Positions 16,152-24,498 of a stretch of 33,581 nucleotides of DNA are shown here, in pieces. Positions within the stretch are counted from its first letter, which is position 1. Each line of letters begins with the position of its first letter. The DNA lies in assembly GCA_934155625.1 (NCBI GenBank), contig CAKPHD010000015.1, forward strand, positions 1 through 33,581. Reading direction: 5' to 3'. This DNA is from an uncultured Clostridia bacterium (GTDB taxonomy: Bacteria > Bacillota > Clostridia > TANB77 > CAG-508). Both the position numbers and the translations under genes were made by a program. Under the pieces are notes generated by a model. That model saw only the letters and a list, made by a program, of their open reading frames with translations. It was not told the DNA's origin and did not search any database.

Positions 16152-16164
16152 TGCTTTTAATCCA

Positions 16165-16198
16165 AAAAATCGACCTCCTCTTTAGGTGGTCGATTTTT
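16165..16198 (-). terminator. Terminator of the alpha/beta hydrolase gene
   Basis: An 11-bp stem (16165-16175 with 16188-16198, core ATCGACC/GGTCGAT), 12-base loop, T run on either side. It lies directly downstream of the hydrolase stop codon. Confidence 0.9.
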
Positions 16199-16205
16199 TA
16201 TATTT

Positions 16206-17708
16206 CTATCCTTTATTTATAATATTCTTTATTAATTTTAATGCTTTTACTAATTGTGTAATTGCAGATGTTTTTTGTTCTGTTTCTTCTTTATAATCTG
16301 ATGTTTTATTTACTGTTTTTCCACTAGCAATATCTTCTGCTTTACTAACAAAGTTTTCTATATGTCCTTTGTATACATTGTATTTACTTCCTAATATAAT
16401 AAATGCATGTTGTTCTCCTTCTGCTGTAAATCTTTGAACATATGGTATTTTTGAATTTGCAATTGCTGTATTGTAAATTTCTGTACTATTTTCAAATGGT
16501 ACTGTTGAATCTTTTGTACCATGTACAATTAGTAATGGTAAATCACATCTATTTAAACTATCTAAAGCATTTTGATATTGATCAAAATTTTCTTCCGTTA
16601 AACCTACACCAATTTTGCTAATTAAAAGTTTTTTAATTATAGTGTCTGTTAAATTTCCTTGTGTTAAGCTTGATAAATCATCTTTACCAGATATTCCTAA
16701 GATTTTTGAAGTTAATGCATTACTTGAAGAATCTGATGAATTTGAAGAACCTAACATTCCTTTTATAATACCTGTTAATGATGTATATCCACAATCTTCT
16801 ACTAGTCCAATTACTTTTTGATCTTTTAATGTTTTTCCATTAACTTCTAGTCCTGAAGCAAATACTGTTGTTGCTCCACCTAGAGATACACCATGTATTA
16901 TTACTTGTTGACATTTGTTTCCATATGTATTATTTAAATATGTTAGCCAGTCCCATACATCAAGACTTTCTACATATCCCATAGCTACACTACCTTCACT
17001 GTTTCCATATCCTCTTGAATCTGGTGCTAATATATTATATCCTTGATCTAAGTACATTTGTCCAACAGCATCTGCCATTGCTTGTCCATTCATTTGTGAA
17101 CCATGTACTAAATATACCCATTTATTAGATGTTGGATTTCCATTTTTATCTGTATTTGCATAGTATATTTTACCAACTAATTTTACTTTATAGTCAGCTC
17201 CGCATCTTTCCCCTGCTGTTGTTGCCACCATATCATCAATTTTTACATCTGGTGTTAAACTTTGTATTGATAATCCTGTATTTCCTAATAATTTTTTTAA
17301 TACTCCTGATACTGATCCTAATAAATCTGTTGTTGAAGATGCATTAGAATTAATTGTTGAGTTAATTATTTGGTTTGTAATATTTGGTATTGATGATGAA
17401 TTACTATTACCATATTTTTTTTGTAATTCATTTGCTTTGTCAATGATTTGAATCTTTGAATCACTGACAGACATGTTTTTATCAAGTCCTTCTATAAATT
17501 TATTCATTTCTTTTAAATAGTCTTTATATGTATTTACTGCTTGATATCTTTGTGTTGCCATTTGTAGCATTGAACTAAAATTAAATCCTTTTGATTTTGA
17601 TGAATTATAGTTATATGATGCTGCATTAGCCACTGTTGGCATTGCAACCATTGTTATTATCAACATTAATGCTACAATTGAACTAATCATTTTTAACGGT
17701 TTCTTCAT
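16206..17708 (-). CDS. Secreted alpha/beta hydrolase
   Basis: A 500-residue exported hydrolase. The signal peptide is MKKPLKM plus a hydrophobic core, with cleavage probably after VANA near residue 29. A low-complexity Ser/Asn-rich and helical region (30-165) precedes the catalytic domain. The catalytic triad is visible: nucleophile S275 in HGVSLGGA, acid D400 in LIVHGTKDSTVP, and H434 in GEQHAF. The oxyanion region is VYLVHGSQMNG (198-208). PDSRGYGNSEG is typical of the BAAT/dienelactone-like and serine peptidase-like families. It may act on an ester or peptide outside the cell; the substrate cannot be told. It is transcribed alone from the promoter at 17801-17829. Confidence 0.88.
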   Translation of the reverse strand: MKKPLKMISSIVALMLIITMVAMPTVANAASYNYNSSKSKGFNFSSMLQMATQRYQAVNTYKDYLKEMNKFIEGLDKNMSVSDSKIQIIDKANELQKKYGNSNSSSIPNITNQIINSTINSNASSTTDLLGSVSGVLKKLLGNTGLSIQSLTPDVKIDDMVATTAGERCGADYKVKLVGKIYYANTDKNGNPTSNKWVYLVHGSQMNGQAMADAVGQMYLDQGYNILAPDSRGYGNSEGSVAMGYVESLDVWDWLTYLNNTYGNKCQQVIIHGVSLGGATTVFASGLEVNGKTLKDQKVIGLVEDCGYTSLTGIIKGMLGSSNSSDSSSNALTSKILGISGKDDLSSLTQGNLTDTIIKKLLISKIGVGLTEENFDQYQNALDSLNRCDLPLLIVHGTKDSTVPFENSTEIYNTAIANSKIPYVQRFTAEGEQHAFIILGSKYNVYKGHIENFVSKAEDIASGKTVNKTSDYKEETEQKTSAITQLVKALKLIKNIINKG

Positions 17709-17800
17709 ATAATCCCCTCCTAAATTTAATTATAAATATTTGAACAAGATTAACTCTTTTGCCATCTTTTGTACTAGTAGCATTACTTGCCCTTAGTATG

Positions 17801-17829
17801 ATTCTAACACTATTTAAATTTATTGTCAA
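17801..17829 (-). promoter_or_regulatory. Promoter of the alpha/beta hydrolase gene
   Basis: -35 TTGACA (17824-17829), 17-bp spacer, -10 TAGAAT (17801-17806), minus strand, with a leader of roughly 85 bases. Confidence 0.8.
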
Positions 17830-17855
17830 TTTTTTTCCTTTTTTATTTTAAAAAA

Positions 17856-17884
17856 TCAGATAAGCTGAATATCAACTTATCTGA
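17856..17884 (-). terminator. Terminator of the spore-protein gene
   Basis: TCAGATAAG (17856-17864) pairs with CTTATCTGA (17876-17884); a run of T follows on the minus strand. It lies between the spore-protein stop codon and the hydrolase promoter. Confidence 0.9.
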
Positions 17885-17905
17885 CGTTTTTTGCATATCT
17901 AAAAA

Positions 17906-18085
17906 CTATTGATTTTCAACAGCTCTATTTGCAATTTCTATAGCTTTAGAAACTATACTACCACATTTTTTAGAAGATACATTCTCCCAACTACCACCAT
18001 CTTGTTTTACCTGATCATAAACACCTAATTCTTTTGCTATTTCTGTTCGTAAGTTTTCAGATATTAATTTGTTGTTTCTAGACAT
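17906..18085 (-). CDS. SspF-like alpha/beta-type small acid-soluble spore protein
   Basis: A 59-residue DNA-binding spore protein. The pattern LRTEIAKELGVYDQV (12-26), then a Gly-rich bend, then VSSKKCGSIVSKAIEIA (36-52) matches alpha/beta-type SASPs. It is closest to SspF, whose core reads YELAKDLGFYDTVK...GNMVKRAIEIA. These proteins coat forespore DNA and protect it from UV and heat, and are degraded at germination. I chose the ATG at 18083-18085 because AAGGAGA is seven bases upstream; a start at 18103 would lie upstream of that site. A Cys (C41) replaces a residue that is usually Asp/Asn or Ala in this segment. Forespore sigma-G control is expected from the family, but I could not see a clear sigma-G box. 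Confidence 0.85.
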   Translation of the reverse strand: MSRNNKLISENLRTEIAKELGVYDQVKQDGGSWENVSSKKCGSIVSKAIEIANRAVENQ

Positions 18086-18204
18086 TTTAGAATCTCCTTT
18101 CAAATTTATCTGTATTACGGACCGTTTTTCGAAAAAAGCTATTTAACTTTTTTCATTAATTATTATTAACAAAATTTCAAATTTTATTTTTCAATTTTTG
18201 TAAA

Positions 18205-19536
18205 TTATTCAGTTAAAATTCCATTAGGTGTATTCATAATAATTAACACATCCTCTTCTTCACCAGTTTCCGCATTAATATAAGCAATAAAATCTATATC
18301 ATTAATTTTACCCTTAAATTCATAGCAAAATTTTTCATCTTTCCATTCAGTTGGAATTATTGCTAAACCTTCACTTGTAATTTCGACTTTATCAGTCAAT
18401 TTTTTTCTTGCATCTTCTATAGACACTTTAGTTATAGGAATTGTTCTTTCATAATGACAGTTTAAATATCCGGTTGTTTCTAATCCAATAATTTCTCCAT
18501 TATCCAATGCAATTTTTACTTTTATTAAATCCGGATAAATTGTTACATTATTTTGATTATATGCATAATTTACAGTTATAAATCCATTTTCTTTTAAATA
18601 ATAAGTTTCCTTCATATTATTATAGCCTTTACTTGTAAGGTATTCTTTTCCTTTTTGCACTGCGTCTTTTTCTTCTATTTTTTCTTCTTTAACATCTCTA
18701 TCATAATTTAAAAATACTACATGTCCACCTTTTTTAGAAATTGATATCCCTATAGTTTTATCATCTTTTGTAGTCATCTCAAATCTATATACTGGAATAT
18801 CACCATTTTCTACATATCCATTATTCTTAGTTTCCTTTATTTTATCTTTTCCTATAAATTCTTCTGCTTTTTGTTTTGCAGTTTCTTCATCAATTTCATC
18901 TCCTGTTAAACCTTTTTTCTCTGCACTTGTTATATGCTCAGAAAAAGCTCCATCATAAATTAAACCTGGAAATTCATGGAAATTTTCTTCAACAACATCA
19001 AATGTACTTACTTCCGTAATATCTGCACCTTCTGTGTTCTTTATCAAATCAGACCATTTAATTGTACCATTATTCAATTCATCTGACATTTCATTTAAAG
19101 TATTTGATAAGTCATTACAATAATTATATAACTCTTTTATTTTATTAATATCATCATCAGTTAATTCAATTCCATCTATATTTTTTCTTGATAATGAATA
19201 ACTATACTCGCTTACCTGATTCAAAAATTTTTCAGTATTTTCTAATTCCTGACTTTCTACAGGCAACATTCCCAAATAAGCTTGTGCTAAATTAGCCTCT
19301 CTCCAAACTTGTGTTAAAATTTCTGCACCATGCTCAGCAGATTTTGATACCATTGATTTTGCTAAATATGTTTTTACATTTTGTACATATTCAACAATTT
19401 GATAAAATGCCATATTATAATCATTTTCTTTTGTTGTTGCATATGCCTTTTTTTGATTTAAAAAATTATATCCTAATATTATTGCTACAATTATCGCAAT
19501 TGCAGTTGTCACCATCCAAATTTTACTTTTTTTCAT
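18205..19536 (-). CDS. ypeB: YpeB, germination protein
   Basis: YpeB is a spore inner-membrane protein that localises and stabilises the cortex-lytic enzyme SleB. From the ATG at 19534-19536 (AAGGAGG six bases upstream) the protein has 443 residues, close to Bacillus YpeB. An N-terminal membrane anchor lies at about 5-27 (WMVTTAIAIIVAIILGYNF), followed by KKAYATTKENDYNMAFYQIVEYVQNVKTYLAKS, split here as two overlapping motifs: YNMAFYQIVEYV and VQNVKTYLAKSMVS. The first half is helical and the second carries PepSY-type repeats (ETAKQKAEEFIG, DAVQKGKEYLTSKGYNN, SIEDARKKLT). No sleB is present in the window; in Bacillus sleB lies directly upstream of ypeB. Here the glycosyltransferase gene diverges 103 bp away instead. 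Confidence 0.93.
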   Translation of the reverse strand: MKKSKIWMVTTAIAIIVAIILGYNFLNQKKAYATTKENDYNMAFYQIVEYVQNVKTYLAKSMVSKSAEHGAEILTQVWREANLAQAYLGMLPVESQELENTEKFLNQVSEYSYSLSRKNIDGIELTDDDINKIKELYNYCNDLSNTLNEMSDELNNGTIKWSDLIKNTEGADITEVSTFDVVEENFHEFPGLIYDGAFSEHITSAEKKGLTGDEIDEETAKQKAEEFIGKDKIKETKNNGYVENGDIPVYRFEMTTKDDKTIGISISKKGGHVVFLNYDRDVKEEKIEEKDAVQKGKEYLTSKGYNNMKETYYLKENGFITVNYAYNQNNVTIYPDLIKVKIALDNGEIIGLETTGYLNCHYERTIPITKVSIEDARKKLTDKVEITSEGLAIIPTEWKDEKFCYEFKGKINDIDFIAYINAETGEEEDVLIIMNTPNGILTE

Positions 19537-19639
19537 TGCAAACCTCCTTTTCTTAATATTTTGGTTTTTTTTCCAAAAAATATACAAATTATTTTACTAT
19601 TATGATAAAATTAAAAAAAATGCCTTAAGGAGACAGATT

Positions 19640-20764
19640 ATGAAAAAAGTAATAATATTTTATGCATCATATGGCGGAGGACATTTAAGTGCTGCCCGCT
19701 CCATAAAAGAATATATTGAAACAAATTATAATAATATAGAAATACAACTAATAGATTGCATGTACTATGTTAATAAGCTTTTTGATAAAGTAACAACTAC
19801 AGCATATGCAGAAATGGCAAAAAAAATTCCACAAACTTGGGGCAAAGTTTATTGGCATGCTCAAAGTGGACCAATTGCACAAATAAGTACAACATCAAAC
19901 AAATTATTATCAAAAAAATTAAATAAATTATTGCAAGACTTTAATCCAGAATTAATAATTTCAACACATCCATTTGCCTCAACAATGTGTGCATATTTAA
20001 AAAAACAAGGAAAATTAAACTCAAAAATTGCTACAGTTTTAACGGACTATGCACCTCATGAACAATGGCTTGTATTTAACGAATATGTTGATTATTATTT
20101 TGTTTCTCACGAAGAAATGAAAAAACAATTGCAAGAAGAAGGAATTCCAAAAGAAAAAATATATGCAACTGGAATACCTCTTTCAAATAAATTTTTATTA
20201 AAATATGATAAATCACAAATATTACAGAATTTTGGTTTATCACCTAATAAAAAAACTGTACTATTTTTTGGTGGTGGAGAATATGGATTAGGAAAAACTC
20301 AAACACTTAAGATTTTCAAATCTTTTATAGAATGTCATGAAAACATTCAGCTTGTTGCCATTTCTGGGAAAAATCAAAAAATGAAAGAATCTTTCGAAAA
20401 TCTAGTTAATGATTTAGGAAAGCAAGACTCCGTAAAGATTCTAGAATATACAGATAAAGTTCCTCAATTAATGAGCATTTCTGATTTAGTTGTTACTAAA
20501 CCTGGTGGACTTACAACTACAGAAAGTTTAGCATCTGGATTACCAATAGTAGTTATTAATCCAATACCTGGTCAAGAAGAAGAAAATGCAGCTTATTTAG
20601 AAAAAAACAAAGTTGCCATTTGGATAAAAAAAGGAGATAATGTTGAAGAAATTTTAAATAAATTATTTTCAAATCCTGATAAAATGCAAGAAATGAAAAT
20701 TCGTGCAAGACTCATTTCTAAAAAGAATTCAACTAGAGACATTTGTAAAATTTTATTAGGTTAA
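19640..20764 (+). CDS. UgtP/MGDG-synthase-like diacylglycerol glucosyltransferase (GT28)
   Basis: A 374-residue GT-B glycosyltransferase. The N-terminal acceptor domain begins with FYASYGGGHLSAARSI (GGGH at 12-15) and has ISTHPFASTMCAYL and TDYAPHEQWL, all typical of monogalactosyldiacylglycerol synthase and UgtP families. The C-terminal donor domain has VLFFGGGEYGLG and VVTKPGGLTTTESLASGLP, which contacts the UDP-sugar. It probably moves glucose from UDP-glucose to diacylglycerol, making glycolipid for the membrane and for lipoteichoic acid anchoring. The ATG (19640-19642) follows AAGGAG. A possible extended -10 (TATGATAAAAT near 19601) lies upstream. The mutase and UDP-sugar pyrophosphorylase needed for its donor are encoded at 28024-31101. 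Confidence 0.88.
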   Translation: MKKVIIFYASYGGGHLSAARSIKEYIETNYNNIEIQLIDCMYYVNKLFDKVTTTAYAEMAKKIPQTWGKVYWHAQSGPIAQISTTSNKLLSKKLNKLLQDFNPELIISTHPFASTMCAYLKKQGKLNSKIATVLTDYAPHEQWLVFNEYVDYYFVSHEEMKKQLQEEGIPKEKIYATGIPLSNKFLLKYDKSQILQNFGLSPNKKTVLFFGGGEYGLGKTQTLKIFKSFIECHENIQLVAISGKNQKMKESFENLVNDLGKQDSVKILEYTDKVPQLMSISDLVVTKPGGLTTTESLASGLPIVVINPIPGQEEENAAYLEKNKVAIWIKKGDNVEEILNKLFSNPDKMQEMKIRARLISKKNSTRDICKILLG

Positions 20765-20766
20765 TT

Positions 20767-20817
20767 AAAAAGTCACCTCTTATATTATAAAGAATATAAT
20801 ATAAAGAGGTGACTTTT
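20767..20817. terminator. Strong bidirectional terminator between the glycosyltransferase gene and recR
   Basis: A 23-bp perfect stem (20767-20789 with 20795-20817; outer part AAAAGTCACCTCTT) and a 5-base loop. It has T runs in both directions between convergent genes. Confidence 0.92.
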
Positions 20818-20856
20818 ATGGATTCCAATAATTGCTACTACCAGATAATATTTATT

Positions 20857-21456
20857 TTATAATTCTCTTCTACCTTCAAGAGCCTTAGTTAAAGTAATTT
20901 CATCAGTATACTCTAAATCTCCTCCTACAGGAATTCCATGAGCAATTCTTGTAACTTTTATTCCTAAAGGCTTTATTAATTTTGATAAATACATAGCAGT
21001 TGCTTCGCCTTCAACCCTAGGGTTTGTAGCAAGTATTACTTCTTTAACTTGTCCATCCATAAGACGAGCTAATAGTTCTTTTATTTTTATATCATCTGGT
21101 CCGATACCATTCATTGGAGAAATTGAACCATGCAAAACATGGTAAACTCCTCTAAACTCATGTGTTTTTTCCATTGCAATTATATCTCTTACATCTTCAA
21201 CAACACATATTTCTGATTGGTCTCTTTTAGGATTTCCACAAATCTGACATGGGTCAGTATCTGATATATTATAACATTTACTACAATATTTTAAATTCTT
21301 TTTAGCATTTACTATAGAAGAAACAAAATCATTTGTTTCTTCTTCTGAAGCATTTAAAATATAAAAAGCTAATCTTGCAGCAGTTTTATTCCCTATGCTT
21401 GGCAACTTTTCAAAACTTTGTATTAATTTTTCTATTGATGGTGAATACATTGACAT
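20857..21456 (-). CDS. recR: RecR recombination mediator
   Basis: RecR helps load RecA at single-stranded gaps together with RecO (and RecF). At 199 residues it has standard length. The helix-hairpin-helix LPSIGNKTAARLAFYIL is near the N-terminus; the zinc-binding C4 region is YCSKCYNISDTDPCQICGNP (57-76); and the Toprim domain has ICVVEDVRDI and ATNPRVEGEATAMYL. The C-terminal KALEGRREL is the usual RecR ending. The ATG at 21454-21456 has GGAGA seven bases upstream. It lies 11 bp after ybaB, the conserved order dnaX-ybaB-recR, and is closed by the terminator at 20767-20817. Confidence 0.97.
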   Translation of the reverse strand: MSMYSPSIEKLIQSFEKLPSIGNKTAARLAFYILNASEEETNDFVSSIVNAKKNLKYCSKCYNISDTDPCQICGNPKRDQSEICVVEDVRDIIAMEKTHEFRGVYHVLHGSISPMNGIGPDDIKIKELLARLMDGQVKEVILATNPRVEGEATAMYLSKLIKPLGIKVTRIAHGIPVGGDLEYTDEITLTKALEGRREL

Positions 21457-21467
21457 TGTTCTTTCTC

Positions 21468-21809
21468 CTACATTAAACCTGGTATATTAAATTTTCCCAT
21501 TGAAGCTGCTTGTGCATCATCAACTTGTTTAAAAGCTTGATTTAAGCATGTAATAATTAAATCTTGTAACATTTCAACATCATCTGGATCAACAACTTCT
21601 TTTTGTAAATTTAAACTTAATATTTGTTTTTGGCCATTAACTTTTACAGTTACTGCATTCCCTCCTGCTGATGCCTCAAATTCTTTTTCTGCAAGTTCAG
21701 ATTGTGATTTTTCTAAATCTGCTTGCATTTTTTTAGCTTCTTTCATTAAATTATTGATGTTCATTCCACCAAATCCTCCCATTCCTGGGAATCCTCCTCT
21801 TTTTGACAT
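21468..21809 (-). CDS. YbaB/EbfC family nucleoid-associated protein
   Basis: A 113-residue YbaB/EbfC protein, a small dimeric DNA-binding protein usually encoded between dnaX and recR, as here. The start MSKRGGFPGMGGF (ATG 21807-21809) has AAAGGAGG seven bases upstream. A longer in-frame start at 21872 would run through a tandem repeat and is unlikely. The Gly/Met-rich N-terminus is typical. The helix MKEAKKMQADLEKSQSELAE leads to VTVKVNGQKQILSLNL, the family core, and the protein ends with SMGKFNIPGLM. Confidence 0.95.
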   Translation of the reverse strand: MSKRGGFPGMGGFGGMNINNLMKEAKKMQADLEKSQSELAEKEFEASAGGNAVTVKVNGQKQILSLNLQKEVVDPDDVEMLQDLIITCLNQAFKQVDDAQAASMGKFNIPGLM

Positions 21810-21819
21810 TTTAATTTCC

Positions 21820-21893
21820 TCCTTTTTCGGCACATTTGGGACCGGTTCTCTGCGGTACCTTTTGGGGTACATTTGGAACCGGTTCTTATCGGT
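21820..21893 (-). repeat. Two 37-bp tandem repeats filling the dnaX-ybaB gap
   Basis: On the minus strand, unit 1 covers 21893-21857 and unit 2 covers 21856-21820, with 29 of 37 positions identical. The shared pattern is ACCG-N3-AGAACCGGT-Y-CCAAATGT-R-CC-N2-AAAAGG. The copy nearest ybaB runs into its AAAGGAGG ribosome binding site, and the other starts just after the dnaX stop codon. The units are clearly richer in G+C than their surroundings and contain ACCGGT palindromes. Confidence 0.75.
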
Positions 21894-21894
21894 G

Positions 21895-23535
21895 CTATTC
21901 TATTACATCAAGCGGTATATCAAACTTACTTGCAAAATTTGATAATTCACTTTCTTCTGATACTTCACCCACGTCTTGAGGTTTTGCATCAATATATTTT
22001 ATCTGCATTGTTTTTCCACATGCAATTGATACTTGATTAGAAATTTCCATTTTATTTTCTGGCTTTTCTAAAACTGTTTTTCCAAAAGGTGTAATTCCTT
22101 TAGGGAATTCAATTCCAACAGTCATATCATTTATTTCAACTGCATTTGTGTTTAACAAATTAGTATATAACATTATTTTTCCATTTTGTTTAAAATTATT
22201 TACAACTTGTTGCCAATATTGAGCTGGCTTTTTATCCTTTCCTATTCCTGCAATTGCATCTGTAGAGCCTGCTTGGGCAGTAGTATTTGCACCTGTAGTT
22301 GCTGTTTTTCTATTTCCAGTCGATGGTACTTGTGCTCTAGCTCCTCCTCTTAAATAATTTTCTATTTTTTCTAGTCTAGCATAGATTTCTCCAGCATTAA
22401 TATTACTATTCCCTCCACTTTGTGAATCACTCAAATTATTACTAGAACTTGAAGTTAATTCTTTATCACATAATCTTATTATTCCTGCCTCAAAAACTAT
22501 TAATCTTTGAGTTGAGCTTTTCATATCATTTTCTAATTTTGATAATTCACTAATTAGCTTAATTGCTCTTTCTTTTGAAACTTCATCTGCTAATTTTTTT
22601 AAATTTGCAAAATCATTTTCATTATAGATTGTTAGCTTTTGCCCTGTTTTAACCATCAAAATATCTTTAATATATTTGATAATTTCCCAAAGTAAATTAT
22701 TTAAATCTTTTCCTTCATCTAAAACTTTAGTTATAGATTCCATAGCTTCATCTATATTATATTTTATTATTGCTTCTGTTATGCTATGTATATAAGTAAT
22801 TTTAGGAATTCCTACTAATTCTTTTATTTTGTCTTCATCAATATTGTTTTCTCCGTCTTGTACACATCTTTCTAAAATTGATAAAGCATCTCTCATTGCT
22901 CCTTCTGCTAATGATGCAATTATATTTAATGCTTGTTTAGTAATTTCTATATTACTTTCTTTGCAAACAATTTCTAATCTTTTTATAATATCTTCGTTTG
23001 AAATTCTTTTAAAATCAAATCTTTGACATCTTGAAAGTATTGTTGCAGGTAATTTTTGTGGTTCAGTTGTAGCCAAAATAAATTTTACATGTTCTGGTGG
23101 TTCTTCAAGCGTCTTCAATAACGCATTAAATGCACCTTGTGATAACATATGAACCTCATCTATTATATATACTCTATATTTTGCTTTTGTAGGTAAAAAA
23201 TTAACCTCTTCTCTAATAGAACGTATATCTTCTACACTATTATTGGATGCAGCATCCATTTCTACTATATCTGTTAATGACCCATTTAGTGCTGCTTTGC
23301 AAATTTCACATTCATTACATGGCTCTCCATCTTGCGGATTTAAACAGTTTATAGCTCGTGCCAATACTTTAGCTGATGTTGTTTTTCCTGTTCCTCTTCC
23401 TCCATTAAATAAATATGCATGTCCTACTCTATTTGCCATTATTTGATTTCTTAATGTTCTTGTTATGTGTTCTTGACCTACCATTTCTGCAAATGTTTGT
23501 GGCCTAAACTTTCTATAAAGAGCTGTGTACCCCAT
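21895..23535 (-). CDS. dnaX: DnaX, DNA polymerase III subunits gamma/tau
   Basis: The clamp-loader ATPase of the replisome, 546 residues. It begins YTALYRKFRPQTFAEMVGQE, the family signature. Walker A is GRGTGKT (46-52), the zinc-binding cysteines are at 64, 73, 76 and 79 (CNECEICK), Walker B is IIDEVHM (about 124-130), and sensor/arginine finger LSRCQRF follows. Domain III ends near 370; a low-complexity linker (about 370-430) and a tau-type C-terminal domain follow. No typical A-rich slippery site was seen in the linker, so a shorter gamma form made by frameshifting is not evident. It is read from 37 bp downstream of the SRP RNA gene and continues into ybaB and recR. Confidence 0.97.
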   Translation of the reverse strand: MGYTALYRKFRPQTFAEMVGQEHITRTLRNQIMANRVGHAYLFNGGRGTGKTTSAKVLARAINCLNPQDGEPCNECEICKAALNGSLTDIVEMDAASNNSVEDIRSIREEVNFLPTKAKYRVYIIDEVHMLSQGAFNALLKTLEEPPEHVKFILATTEPQKLPATILSRCQRFDFKRISNEDIIKRLEIVCKESNIEITKQALNIIASLAEGAMRDALSILERCVQDGENNIDEDKIKELVGIPKITYIHSITEAIIKYNIDEAMESITKVLDEGKDLNNLLWEIIKYIKDILMVKTGQKLTIYNENDFANLKKLADEVSKERAIKLISELSKLENDMKSSTQRLIVFEAGIIRLCDKELTSSSSNNLSDSQSGGNSNINAGEIYARLEKIENYLRGGARAQVPSTGNRKTATTGANTTAQAGSTDAIAGIGKDKKPAQYWQQVVNNFKQNGKIMLYTNLLNTNAVEINDMTVGIEFPKGITPFGKTVLEKPENKMEISNQVSIACGKTMQIKYIDAKPQDVGEVSEESELSNFASKFDIPLDVIE

Positions 23536-23572
23536 TATCTCACATCCTTTATAACCCCTAAATTTTAAAAAA

Positions 23573-23710
23573 TGGTGTGAATATCAATCTCTCTATGGAA
23601 AACAATTCCCACATAGAAGTATCTACTTATTGCTGCTTCCTCCCGGACCTGACAAGGTTCATAGGCTTCTATTGAGCTTGCTTTCCATACAGAGATTAAT
23701 TCTCATACCA
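23573..23710 (-). ncRNA. ffs: Signal recognition particle RNA (4.5S/scRNA)
   Basis: On the minus strand the domain IV apex is unmistakable: GAACCTTGTCAGGTCC followed by GGGAGGAAGCAGCAATAAG. The flanking arms pair over a long helix (ATCTCTGTATGGAAA with TTTTCCATAGAGAGAT, then UGGUAU... with ...CACCA at the ends), giving about 138 nt. The 5' end near 23710 sits seven bases after the -10 box, and a U run follows the 3' end near 23572, so the boundaries are supported by promoter and terminator. The length fits the short form without an Alu domain. It binds Ffh and guides membrane proteins to the translocon. Position ahead of dnaX is the same as in Bacillus. Confidence 0.93.
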
Positions 23711-23716
23711 TTATGT

Positions 23717-23745
23717 ATTATATACTCTATTTATGATTTTTGCAA
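23717..23745 (-). promoter_or_regulatory. Promoter of the SRP RNA gene
   Basis: -35 TTGCAA (23740-23745), 17-bp spacer, -10 TATAAT (23717-23722), minus strand. It may also feed dnaX by readthrough. Confidence 0.85.
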
Positions 23746-23754
23746 GTATTTTTA

Positions 23755-24498
23755 TTAATTTTCTATTCTTTTAAAAATTATATTATTTAGGTCTGTTTTG
23801 TCAATTCCAACTGTTCCTTTTTCTATAATTTCATCTGTTGGAATATCTATACTTATTGGCGCTTGATATTTTTTACCACTAGTTAAATTAATAATAATAT
23901 CAAATGTTAATGTTGTCTTTAAATCATCTTCTGTTATATTTGTTAATTTTAACAGTTGACTATGGTCTATTTCTTCTGCATCTTGAGAAATGTATTGTGA
24001 AATATCATTTATTCCATATCTAAATGCAATTATTCCACCTTGATTTGATATTTTCTGTTCCTTAATATTTGATTCTAAATCTCCTTCATATGTTATTTCA
24101 GTAATTTCATTTTCTTCTTTATTTACAAACATTCTTTTTTCATCTTGAACGGGTTTATATAATGCCACTATTCCTTTTTCTTTTGATTTACTTATATTTA
24201 TATTTTTTATATCAACAGATTGAATTATTTCTGTTTTTCCATAAGCTGAATTTTTTTCAATATATATGTATATATCATTATTTTCATCAACATTTAAATT
24301 CCATTTTTCTTCTGTCTCTTGACTTTCAGTTCCTTCTACACTTTCTATTATTGAAATTTTACTGATTTTAAATGGCATATTAGATTCACCTTCAACTTGA
24401 TACCTTAATATAAACATTCCACCTACACATAAAATAGCAATAATTATCACAGTAATAATTACACTATGAAAAATCTTTTGTTTTATATTTCTATACAT
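23755..24498 (-). CDS. Unrecognised membrane-anchored extracytoplasmic protein, tadA operon
   Basis: A 247-residue protein of unknown function. One N-terminal membrane segment (about 10-31, VIITVIIIAILCVGGMFIL) follows a basic start MYRNIKQK, so the rest should face outside. The outside part is beta-rich and acidic, with repeated hydrophobic strands (KISKISIIES, DIYIYIEKN, GIVALYKPVQDE, GIIAFRYGIND, TLTFDIIINLTSGKKYQAPISI, written here in parts). I see no catalytic motif. The start codon overlaps the tadA stop by 8 bp and its GGAGGA site lies in the tadA tail, so translation is coupled to tadA. The function is unlikely to be related to tRNA editing; the link is probably positional. Confidence 0.75.
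   Translation of the reverse strand: MYRNIKQKIFHSVIITVIIIAILCVGGMFILRYQVEGESNMPFKISKISIIESVEGTESQETEEKWNLNVDENNDIYIYIEKNSAYGKTEIIQSVDIKNINISKSKEKGIVALYKPVQDEKRMFVNKEENEITEITYEGDLESNIKEQKISNQGGIIAFRYGINDISQYISQDAEEIDHSQLLKLTNITEDDLKTTLTFDIIINLTSGKKYQAPISIDIPTDEIIEKGTVGIDKTDLNNIIFKRIEN

Noticed and set aside
21895..23535. Programmed frameshift in dnaX producing a gamma subunit
   Set aside because: No typical slippery A-run with a following stem was found in the linker region.
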